Assembly: GCF_016808095.1 (NCBI RefSeq)
Contig: NC_068976.1
Span: 5,179,001-5,243,000, forward strand
Direction of reading: 5' to 3'
DNA: 64,000 nt
Source of the DNA: Vigna angularis
Lineage: Eukaryota; Streptophyta; Magnoliopsida; Fabales; Fabaceae
Part shown: in pieces, positions 55,597-64,000 of the stretch
Numbering within the stretch: position 1 is the stretch's first letter
Layout of the letters: every line of letters begins with the position of its first letter
Notes under the pieces: generated by a model
What the model saw: the letters and a program-made list of their open reading frames with translations, nothing else
What the model was told of the DNA's origin: nothing
Database searches by the model: none
Program-made: the position numbers and the translations under genes

Positions 55597-56339
55597 CTAC
55601 GATCTTTTCTTATTTTTATTTTTCTTCATATCACAAATCAGCAATCCATCATCATCATCACCACTTTCATCTTCCTCACTCTCCTCTTCACTCTCTTCAT
55701 CTTCTTCATTCTCGTCATCAGGTTTATCCATTTGTAACTTTTCTTTGATAACATTTACATCTTGACTGATGGTTTGATAGAGAATGGTTAAAAAGTGCAT
55801 CTGCCTCACCATATACTTCTCGAATTCAGAGCGAGGCCGGTAGGGTGTTGACGATGAGCCTGCAGCTTCTTCTTCTTCCTCGGCATATTCATCTTTAAAC
55901 ATCCAACCCTCTGGACCGTGCTGGAGTCCTATGTCATGTAGTGCAGATTTATCAATCAAGTTACTTTTCCCATAGGATTCACTAGACTCATTTACACACT
56001 TTACACCAAAATGAATCAGTAGTTTAGAAATGAATACACAGTAGGGTAGACTAGCAGATTCAAGCCTAGTGATTTTCAACATGTTTTCAGATATAACAGC
56101 TGCCCAATCAACTTGGATATTCTCCCTGAAAGATTTCAGAAGGCACAGGTCCTCAGTTGTTGTCTGCGCATGATTGCTTCCTCTTGGCATCAGAATCCAA
56201 GATATAATGAAGGCACACAGACAATCATCTTTCTTCATTCCTCTCATTTTGTAGTGGGAGTAGTCCTTCACTTCATCTGGATTTCTTAAACAATCTTGAT
56301 ATACAATGAACTTGTTCCATCCCAGATTGCATTGCTTAC
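55597..56339 (-). pseudogene. SIRE-like env-position ORF, 5'-truncated by element B
   Basis: On the minus strand the frame is open from the element B junction for about 246 residues: 'NLGWNKFIVYQDCLRNPDEV', 'LCAFIISWILMPRGSNHAQT', and 'SASLPYCVFISKLLIHFGVK'. A charged C-terminus follows ('NEEDEESEEESEEDESGDDD', then lysine-rich). The ATG at 56358 belongs to the inserted LTR, so the natural N-terminus is lost. It resembles the extra ORF found 3' of pol in SIRE-type elements and the plant transposon-protein family. I see no clear transmembrane segment, and its function is unknown. Confidence 0.62.
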
Positions 56340-57524
56340 TGATAAAAGTTGATTTCACCGTTATTTGAGATTAAATTTGGATAATAAATGATCCATTTTT
56401 GACTTAGAAGCTTGCTTGTTCTCTTATTTTTAGCTTATTTTGGTGAATAAGAGAGTTGAGGTTATACTTGAAGATTTTGGTGAATAAGCCTCGCATTCAC
56501 GCTTGAGCGCCCTTTCAGGGACGCTGAGCGCCAGTCTTAAAGTAACGTTTCACACTTGGGCGCCCTTCCTGGGGCGCTGAGCGTCACCCCTCTCGCAAGC
56601 TCGCCTAGGCGCCCTAAGTTGGGGGCACTGAGCGGTGTCAACATTGGCCAATGATCCAATTCAACTGTATATAAGGACTTGGACGTCCTAGAGGGAGTAT
56701 CTTTTGATAGAATTGACACAAATTCAGATTTTCCCAACTCTCTGGAGGCAGAAGTGGATGCGAAAGCTCTACTCTTCAGCTTTTAGGGTTTATCTTTCAT
56801 TCTCATTCCATTGTTCATCTTGTTTCTCCATGACAAGGGGGAACTAAATTGAATTTGTTGTTAGGGGATGATGTAACCTTGTGAACTCTCATGTATTTGA
56901 ATTGATTCCAATTTATTTATGCTTCTTTTATCAATTGTTAGGGTTATTCTTCTTTGCTCTATGCTTGTTATGTTTAACTCATTCATGACATGATTATTGG
57001 TTTTCGTGATATGGACACATACGGGGAAACTTAGATCTGGAGAATTTCTCCCAAAAGCAATATTGCCCAAGGATGGGGATTGGAGGTTTGGTCGTCTTAA
57101 GCTTCTAATCATAATGCAGAATTAATTATTAGGGATGCAAGGGATTGTGGTCTAGTAATTAAGGATAGGCTTTCTTCGCCGAGGGATCGGGTTTTAAGTA
57201 CTTTAGAAAGTGACGTTAACAATTGAATGAAGAAGATGAATTCTTATATGCATGAGAGTAAACTAGGTGAAATCTAAACCCCAACAACATACTCATCTCA
57301 TAATTACAATATCATTCATTCACCTTTGTGTTTTTTTTCAATTGATCAAAAGTGCATTCATATTACTTTCTTGTTTTTGCATTCAAAACTATAAATTGTT
57401 CTTAAAAGTCTTAATAAGTTAAGAAATCACATGAATGTTTAGTGTCGTGAGTCTTTTGGGAAACGATACTTGGTCTTACCAATTATTATTAATACGATTC
57501 GGTACACTTGTCGAGGTCTTAACA
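56340..57524 (+). repeat. Element B 5' LTR (1185 bp)
   Basis: It starts TGATAAAAGTTGATTTCACC and ends CGAGGTCTTAACA, six bases before the primer site. AGCGCC modules lie at 56498-56640. It aligns with the truncated element A LTR (32943) and the solo LTRs at 51-54 kb. Confidence 0.88.
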
Positions 57525-57530
57525 AGGTTT

Positions 57531-57548
57531 TGGCGTCGTTGCCGGGGA
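57531..57548 (+). promoter_or_regulatory. Primer-binding site of element B
   Basis: TGGCGTCGTTGCCGGGGA differs from the young element's site by one base (T for C). It is otherwise complementary to the tRNA-Asp 3' end. Confidence 0.82.
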
Positions 57549-57732
57549 CTCGTGGTTTAAACTATACTTTTGTGTGATTCTTAACCGATTAGACTTTATC
57601 TCTAATTTTATCTTTTTATCTTTTATTTTTATCTTTTTATCTTTTTAATCCTTAATTTTTATTTTATCTTTAAGTTTATCTTTTTTATCTGTTAGTGCTA
57701 ATTGGGTGCTCTACTATTTTTTTCTCTAGTGT

Positions 57733-60496
57733 ATGCAGGATACAATTCGGACTAGAAGCACAAAAGACTATGAACCTCTTCTTGTAGGTCTGGACAACAG
57801 TAGAAGAAAAAGGAGGAATAGAACGTCTAGAGAACTTTTCCCTTCTCTTAAGACTCTTTTATAGCCTTCACCTCAAAGATTTGACCAGGGAATAGAAAAT
57901 ATTGCTGAAGAGCAGAATGACAGACGTACCCTGGTATATTATGCAACAATTATTAGCCCTCATCATTTTAATAGCATTGCAAGGCCGATGGTTAATGCTG
58001 CAAATATGGAGATGAAGCCAGCTTTGATTCAATTGGTGAAGAGCAACCAATTCAATGGATTATCACATGAAAATCCATATGAGCATTTGACCACATTCAA
58101 TGAGATATGCAATACTATGAAGATCAATGGAGTGCCAAATGAAGCTATTAGATTGATCTTGTTTCCTTTCTCTTTGGGAGACAATGCTAAGATGTGGTTA
58201 AACTCTTTTCCAGAAAACAACTTTACAGAGTGGGAAGCAGTGATTGCAAAGTTTCTAAACAAATACTTCCCACAATCAAAGGTGAACAAAGGAAAGCAGG
58301 AAATTTCTTCTTTCAGGCAACACATGGATGAGACATTAGGTCAAGCATGGGACCAATTTAAAGGCTTGTTGAGAAAGATGCCCACTCATGGTTTTGATGA
58401 ACCTACAGTAGTCATTCTATTCCTTGGAGGTCTAAGCTCACAAACTAAATTGATGCTAGATGTCTCAGCTAGAGGTAATATCAAGTGCAAGACTCCAGAG
58501 GAAGCTTATGATTTGATTGAAAATATGGCTACAAATGATAATGAGATGCATAGTGAAATAACTCAACTTCAACAAAAAGGAGTTCTACAACTACAATCTC
58601 AAGATGCTCTACTGGCACAGAACAAGATTATGACTCAACAACTGGAAACTCTAATGAAGAAAATATCTCAATTGCCAAGGGAGTTGCATAACGTTTCTCA
58701 AGTTCAACAACAACTTTGTGAGTTGTGTGATGGAGATCATATTAATGGTCAATGTGCTATGCCGGAAGTTACCCAAGAGGAAGTCAATTTTATGGGTCAA
58801 GGTAATCAATTTCGTCCAAGTAATTACAACAAAGGATGGAAACCTCACCCAAGTATGGGTCAAGGGCAAGCTGGGCAATTCAACAGACCACAACAACAAC
58901 AATGGCAACAACAACCCTCATCATATGAAAGAACTGTAAAGTTAGAAGAGACACTCCAACAGTTCATGCAAGTGTCTATCTTCAATCATAAGAGCACTGA
59001 AGCTACTATAAGGAATTTGGAGATTTAGGTTGGCCAACTGGCTAAAAAGTTGGAGGAAAAAATCTAAAAAGCAGTTTAGGGCTAATACTAAAGTTAACCC
59101 TAAAGAGGAGTGTAATGCTATCATAAGCATTAGTAGTGAGAGGTTGAAAGAGAGAAAAATTGAGAGAAAAGAAAAAGATGTGTTGAGTGAAGAAAAAGGA
59201 GAAAGTGAAGAGAGAGAAAGTAAGGTTGAGAGGAGAGAAAAAGGAGAAAGAAAAGAAGAAGAAGAGGGCGAGAGAAAAGAGAGAATAATTGAGAAAGCTC
59301 TTCCTTACCCTAAAGATTATTCTAGAAAGGAAAAAGAGAGATAATTAGGGTGTTTTAAAGAGATGTTCAAGAAATTGGGGATTAGTATTCCATTGATTAA
59401 GGCATTGCACCAAATCCCTGTGTATGCAAAAGTTTTGAAGAAATCTCTCAAAAAGAAGAAGGATTTAGATGAGGGAACAATTGAAGTACAAGGAAATTGT
59501 AGTGTGATTTTGCAGTAGACACTTCCTCCTAAGGTCAAAGATCCGAGAAGTTTTACTATTCCTTGCACTATTGGGGATTGTGATCTAGGGAAAGCTCTAA
59601 TTGATTTAGGGGCTAGCATCAATTTGATGCCCTTATCTGTGCTAAAGAAGATTTGTGATCTTGTGGTTAAACCTACGAAGATGGTGTTGCAAATGGCGGA
59701 TAAATCTACCAAGAATCCCTATGGTGTAGTGGAAGATGTTGTGGTCCAAGTTGACACACTTAAATTTCCAGTGAATTTTGTAGTGATGGAGATGGGGTAA
59801 GATTTGAAGATTCCTATCATTCTTGGAAGGCCATTCATGAAGACAGCTAAGGTTGTCATCAATGTAGATTATGGAATTCTAATGCTTAAAGACCAATATG
59901 AAGAGGTGATTTTCAATGTCTTCAATGATGAGCAACCAATTCAAGTGAAGAAGACTAGTCCAAGAGCTATAGAGGAAAATCTATCAAAGACTAGTGTATC
60001 TGAGCACGTTGCTGACTCAGTCAAGGGAGGTAAGAAGTGTTTCTTGTCACAGGTAGAGGAACAGGAGAAAGAGATTAAAGAGAAGATAGTCCACCAAGAC
60101 TTGAAGTGTGAAGATGAAAAATTCAAACCTGACAAACCAATTGAGTACAGGAACAGGTTATGGGTTGTGAAGGAAATTAAAGTGATTGGAGTTATCGAGA
60201 TTAAAGCTCCATATTCTAGAAGAGTCAAGAAGGTGGACCGAAAGTTGTTGAAGATGGGTTGGTGTGATGGAAGCAAGAGGAACACCAACATCAAAGCTTT
60301 AAACAGAGCATTATGGCGTCAGTCTCGTGACGTTAAACAAGCGTTTGCTGGGAGGCAACCCAATGTTTTTGAAAACTTTTATTTTTATTTGATTTGGTGT
60401 GTTTGTTATTGTGACTTAGTTGCATTAGGGATGTTTGTGTTGATGTATGGTTATGATGTGCATCGAGAGTTAACTATTTTAAGTGTGAGATGTTAA
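57733..60496 (+). pseudogene. Element B gag-protease, decayed
   Basis: The ATG at 57733 opens 'MQDTIRTRSTKDYEPLLVGL'. An in-frame TAG lies at 57862-57864, then gag is open to 59028: 'NPYEHLTTFNEICNTMKING', 'MWLNSFPENNFTEWEAVIAK' and a zinc-knuckle-like 'CELCDGDHINGQC'. The TAG at 59026 stands where element A has CAG. The protease region near 59600-59800 has 'LIDLGASINLMPLSVLKKI', and a TAA at 59798 stands where A has GAA. A last open part (59804-60496) holds 'ILGRPFMKTAKVVINVDYGI' and 'RDVKQAFAGRQPNVFENF'. The sequence gives no full-length protein, but it is better preserved than element A. Confidence 0.85.
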
Positions 60497-61452
60497 GCTT
60501 GAGTTGGAAAGTGGAAAGTGTTGAAAGGGCAACATTTTTTAAAAAAAAAAAAATTAAGGGTTGAAATTGAGGGCACCTACCTAAAGACACTTAGGGCAAG
60601 CAAGAAAAGAGAGGAGAAGAATCACCGCATCGCGCTCAGCGCCCTGTTGAGGGACGCTCAGCGCCAGCGACGTTGTTTGGACACTTTGGGCTTTTTAAGC
60701 TCAGCGTCATTTCAGCCCATCCTAGTCTTTTAACCCTAAGGGGAACAATTTTACTCTCATTTCTCACCCCCACACTTTCCAGCCACTAAAGACCTTTGCT
60801 TAGGGTTCTATATCACTTTCCCCCTTTCATTCATTCACTCAAAATCACCATTTTCACTCTCTTTTCCTTATTCCACTCATCAAGTTTGGGGTTTTTGGGG
60901 TGCTGCTGCTAGTATCCATAGAAGCCCTAAGTTCTCACAAGCTTTTTGTGCATCTTTTGAAAGATTTGACTTCCACTCAAGTAAGAATCTTGCATTTTCA
61001 ATTTTTACTCTTGAAAGTTTTGATGTTTGATGTTTATGCATGATGTGTTGTTAAAACTGTTGGTTAAACTGTTTGAGACGGTTTATTGTTGAAAATAAAC
61101 GATGAAAAACCCTGCATTGAAGGAGCAAAGTGCCAAATGGTCATGTTCCCTTTTTTGGTATCATGCTGAGGGCCCCTCTAGGGGCGCTCAACGCAAGCGT
61201 GGCTAGTGCATGGTGCTTGTTTAGTGTCTTGATGGTGTTAATTATGTGCAAGTGCCACTGAGGGCCCCGTGATTGTCCCTCAGCGTAGGAGAAAAGTTGT
61301 TATGCTGATTGTTGCTGTGAATTTAAGATGCTTGTGTTTGATGTGTATGTTGAGAGTGAGAATTGTGTAAGCACTAGTGAGTATGTGTTGAATGAATTGA
61401 TATTATAGATGACCCATTAGTGGAATGTATTATGTTTGTTTGTGGTGCAGTT
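60497..61452 (+). other. Element B spacer between gag-protease and ORF2
   Basis: No conserved frame. AGCGCC modules occur near 60628-60665 and 61160-61200. The splice-acceptor-like GTGGTGCAG ends at 61450, two bases before the ORF2 ATG, exactly as in element A. Confidence 0.65.
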
Positions 61453-62476
61453 ATGGCTTCATCCTCTAGTAAGCGTATCAAGACTGTTGCTTCCAAGACA
61501 GACAGAGGTCAGAAGAGGAAAGAGCAAATATATTCTAACAAGTTCCTCTCGCACATGCATGAGGGGCACTTTCAAATAGTCCAAAACAGGAGGTTGTTGA
61601 TGGAGAGAAAGGTGGGATTAATACCCACCATGGCACCTGAGTTTGAGAGGGAGCTTGGAAGAAGGCAGTGGGATAGCCTAGCTTCTTTCCATCTCCTGCC
61701 AACATAGCTGTGGTCAAGGAATTTTATACAAATGCAAGGACATTTGGTGGTGCTAATCATGAGATGTATGCAAGCTATGTGAGGGGAAAGAGGATCCCTT
61801 TTGATGATGCCACTATAAATTCTTTCCTGGGCACTATATGGATAGGTGAGCAGTGTTAGTTTGCCTCAGCTATGGAAGAAGAAGTAGATTATGAAGAGGT
61901 GGAAAGGACTTTATGTATGCAAGGCAGGATGTGCCTATGCATATCAAGAGATCCTTTTTAGCCCCCTTGAAAAAGTATGGGATGGCCTTTACCCATGCCA
62001 ACATCCAGCCATGCTCTCATGTGTCAGACATCACGACACATAGAGCCATCTTCCTATACTGTGTGCTCAGAGGACTTAATACTAATGTGGGGCAAGTTAT
62101 AGCAAATGAAATTAAACAATGTGCCCATGCTGCTAGTATCCATTGGAACGTCCAAGGAAAGAGATTGATGCCTCACCCAGTACTACATGCTGGATGAGGC
62201 AGGAATCCCTATGCCATCACCACAACCTCCTAGGCGTCATAGGGGAGCACCACAACAGGCTCATATGTCTCTAATGGAGGCATTGTATAGAGGAGAACAG
62301 GCGTTACTGATGACCCTGACTTCTGCCTTTCTTGAAAGACAATTCATGTCTTAGGTGGACTTCATGGCCCATGTTGCATGGCCTACAGATCCAGCTCAAG
62401 CTAGTGGAGAAGCTGGAGGCTATGGAGGAGGATGTTGATTCTAATGACAACAAAGGTTGATTTGCTGGAGAGCATC
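61453..62476 (+). pseudogene. Element B ORF2, decayed and cut by a Cassandra-like LTR
   Basis: 'MASSSSKRIKTVASKTDRGQ', 'LLMERKVGLIPTMAPEFERE' and, after a frameshift near 61690, 'PANIAVVKEFYTNARTFGG' match element A ORF2. Later parts give 'MAFTHANIQPCSHVSDITTH' and 'LYCVLRGLNTNVGQVIANEI'. An internal deletion near 62145-62180 and several stops disable it. It belongs to the plant transposon-protein family of unknown function. Confidence 0.75.
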
Positions 62477-62899
62477 TGTAACGCCCCGACAACTTACAAG
62501 GAATATTGACTACCCCCACACATCAACACGAGGCTTTCCAATGTGCTTTGTCCTCACTCGCACACTTTCCGGGAAAACTTCCCAAAAGGTCACCCATCCC
62601 TAAATTACTCCAGGCTAAGCACGCTTAACCATGGAGTTCTTATGGGTTAGGCTACCGAAAAGCAAATGCATTTTGGTGATATGAGTAGCCAAATCAATCC
62701 CTTTAAGCTATCCTTCAACTATATAGTCTCATACCTATACAGTCTCTAGATCCCTCTCATTTTGGTGTATGTTCGATTCATCCATGTGTCCCTTCCACTG
62801 GAAGCCTGCCAGGAGCCGCTCCTTGTTTGTGCCCCTTGCACTTCGTGCCTTTTTGCACCGGCGATCACTCCCTGCCCTCGTCAGTGCCCGGGTGTCACA
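62477..62899 (-). mobile_element. Cassandra-like solo LTR (423 bp) with 5S rRNA-like sequence
   Basis: On the + strand it runs TGTAACGCCCCGAC ... GGGTGTCACA, with GCATC on the left (62472-62476) and ACATC on the right (62900-62904), a 4-of-5 duplication. Cassandra TRIM retrotransposons are known to carry 5S rRNA promoter sequence in their LTRs. Only one LTR is present. Orientation is taken from the 5S-like segment. Confidence 0.8.
62567..62670 (-). other. 5S rRNA-like segment with Pol III box sequences
   Basis: The minus strand contains GGTTAAGCGTGCTTAG (5S box A region) and GGGATGGGTGACCTTTTGGG (intermediate element and box C region), spaced much as in plant 5S rRNA. Flanking 5S stem sequence is diverged, so it is a Cassandra-type domesticated promoter and not a ribosomal gene. 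Confidence 0.8.
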
Positions 62900-62956
62900 A
62901 CATCTACTGATGGCTGCTGGATATGATTTGCTAGGGAGCATCTATTGATGGATGCT
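62900..62956 (+). repeat. Hairpin array in element B (two units, first split by the Cassandra-like LTR)
   Basis: Unit one began at 62471 (AGCATC) and resumes at 62900 as ACATCTACTGATGGCTGCT. Unit two at 62937-62956 is AGCATCTATTGATGGATGCT with a perfect 6-bp stem and one loop change. Confidence 0.75.
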
Positions 62957-64000
62957 ATTTTAACAGGATTTTTCTTTTGTTCTATTTTTATGAAATTGTG
63001 AACTTTTAAAGTTGATTAATATGTACTGTTCTTGGCCTAATTAATTATGCTTGAATGGTTTGGTTAATGTGTTTGTGATGAGTAATGTTATCTTGTGCTA
63101 CTTTATTGTGTTGAATGATGTTGAGATGATGCATGGTCTAGTCTTATAGACAGGTGGTTGCTCATGATTGTTAGAAACTGATGCATGATTTCATTTGTGG
63201 TTAATTTGTTGGGCAAAATGTTATTAAACTGTGGAACTTGAGTTAGCCTATGAGAGATTACGCTCTAGAGTTTTTGATTGATTGAATGCTATTGCTTTGG
63301 AAACCTGATTAATTTTTCCTAATTTTCTATGATTGAACCACTTGCTTGCTCGTTACACATGATCAAGGCCATGTTTTCTTTTCCCTTAGAGCCAATGCCA
63401 ATAGGTGAACCCAAAAAAGAACAATGTTTCTCTTTATCCTTTGAACCTTGAGCCTAAAGTTGAAAGTTGAAAAACCCTTTTTGAAATCCTTACCTTAAGT
63501 TAAGTAGAGTATGTTTTTATGGTAATGGAGAAGGGTTCAAGTTTTGGGTTGGGAGAAACCGGAAAGAACTTTGTGAAATTCATTAAAGAGCATTGAGAAA
63601 AAGCAAAAGAAAAGAAAATAAAGAAAAGAAAAGGTTAAGCTCAATGCAAGTAAAGTTGAGAATAAGTTCAAAATTGGTTTCGCACATAAAAGAAGAAAGA
63701 AAGTTGATTGTTAATGAGAATAAATGAGTTGTGCACTCTCTTAACTCAAGGATTTTGTTGTCTAGAAAAACTAATTGTCTTCTTAGCCCGGTCTCAATAC
63801 AAGCCAAAAAAAGTCCTTGTGATGGTAACTTGTTTGTAAGTGTGTTGGATATGTGGTTAAATAAAAGGCAAAGTTGATTCATGTTACATTGTGATAGTAG
63901 AGTGTAAGAGTGTCACCTTACTATACACCTGTGAGTTTGAGTGGAACACTTTAGAGTGCTTGAGTGAAACATTTTTGAGTGCTTGAGTGAAACACTATTG
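62957..64000 (+). other. Element B 3' non-coding region
   Basis: Co-linear with element A 31640-32660. Contains TTCAAGTTTTGGGTTGGGAG near 63536, the internal copy of the purine-tract-like motif. No gene; the window ends before the 3' LTR. Confidence 0.7.

Larger units (their letters stand above)
50236..56339 (-). mobile_element. SIRE-like Ty1-copia retrotransposon on the minus strand, 3' part only
   Basis: Read on the minus strand, an env-like ORF (56339-55597) is followed by a non-coding stretch with purine tracts. Then comes an LTR starting TGTTGATAGGGGAGCACTC (54500) and ending ...GGTGTTGAGAAACA (50236). The purine tract AGGGGGAGAT directly before the LTR, the CACTAATTCACCCCCTCTCT end and the AATCGATTA palindromes are SIRE-like traits. 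The rest lies beyond the element B insertion and outside the window. Confidence 0.7.
56340..64000 (+). mobile_element. Element B: Athila-like non-autonomous retrotransposon, 3' end outside window
   Basis: 5' LTR, tRNA-Asp-like primer site, gag-protease, spacer, ORF2, hairpin array and 3' region are co-linear with element A. There is no RT, RNase H or integrase between protease and ORF2. It is inserted at CTTAC (56335-56339) in the SIRE-like env-position ORF. The 3' LTR should lie beyond 64000. Several nonsense mutations and a Cassandra-like solo LTR disrupt it. Confidence 0.83.

Noticed and set aside
62567..62670. Genuine 5S rRNA gene
   Set aside because: Only internal promoter-like parts match; the ends of 5S rRNA are diverged and the segment lies inside an LTR with TG...CA ends.

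Overview
The window is plant nuclear DNA, most likely from a phaseoloid legume close to Vigna or Phaseolus. I infer this from an Ogre/Tat Ty3-gypsy element, SIRE-type Ty1-copia sequence, Athila-like tRNA-Asp-primed elements, and one host gene with plant introns. No bacterial, organellar or CRISPR features were seen. Only one cellular gene appears intact, the YUCCA flavin monooxygenase at 39.7-43.7 kb. Nearly everything else is retrotransposon or transposon DNA nested in layers.

Left stack (1-35.2 kb). Position 1 lies inside the gag of an Ogre-type element on the + strand. Its gag-protease exon, a predicted 178-bp intron, and its reverse transcriptase-RNase H-integrase exon end at 7077. Its 3' non-coding region is split by a young 10.6-kb element (8484-19124, flanked by GTTAC duplications) with two 2406-bp LTRs that are about 99.7% identical. 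That element has a gag gene and a tRNA-Asp primer site but no pol. On its antisense strand it carries what looks like a complete three-exon WUSCHEL-type homeobox gene with its own TATA box. The Ogre then resumes with a 97-bp minisatellite and its 3' LTR (20673-23801). The Ogre sits in the gag of an older Athila-like element ('element A', 23802-33596). Element A is also interrupted by a 3.1-kb CACTA transposon (27601-30687, GGT duplications) carrying fragments of at least four host genes (eIF4B, a peptide chain release factor, VIP5/RTF1, and a universal stress protein).

Middle (35.2-50.2 kb). LTR remnants and AT-rich DNA flank the YUC6-type auxin biosynthesis gene (four exons, 436 aa). Two solo LTRs lie downstream: 44989-47511, and 48879-49960 with perfect TGATT duplications.

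Right stack (50.2-64 kb). A SIRE-like element on the minus strand holds in its LTR a minus-oriented solo LTR, which in turn holds a plus-oriented solo LTR with GCAAC duplications. The SIRE env-like ORF is cut by a second Athila-like element ('element B', 56340 to beyond the window). Elements A and B share one design: gag-protease, a GC-module spacer, then a separate ORF2, with no reverse transcriptase or integrase. They are probably members of one non-autonomous family. A Cassandra-like solo LTR with a 5S-rRNA-like segment interrupts element B.

Two observations stand out. The first is the antisense WOX-like gene inside the young gag-only element. The second is a 20-nt hairpin array (core AGCATCTACTGATGGATGCT) present in the young element and in A and B; in the young element the stems covary while the loop is nearly constant. 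All family assignments come from reading the sequence and remembered family features; no database search was possible.
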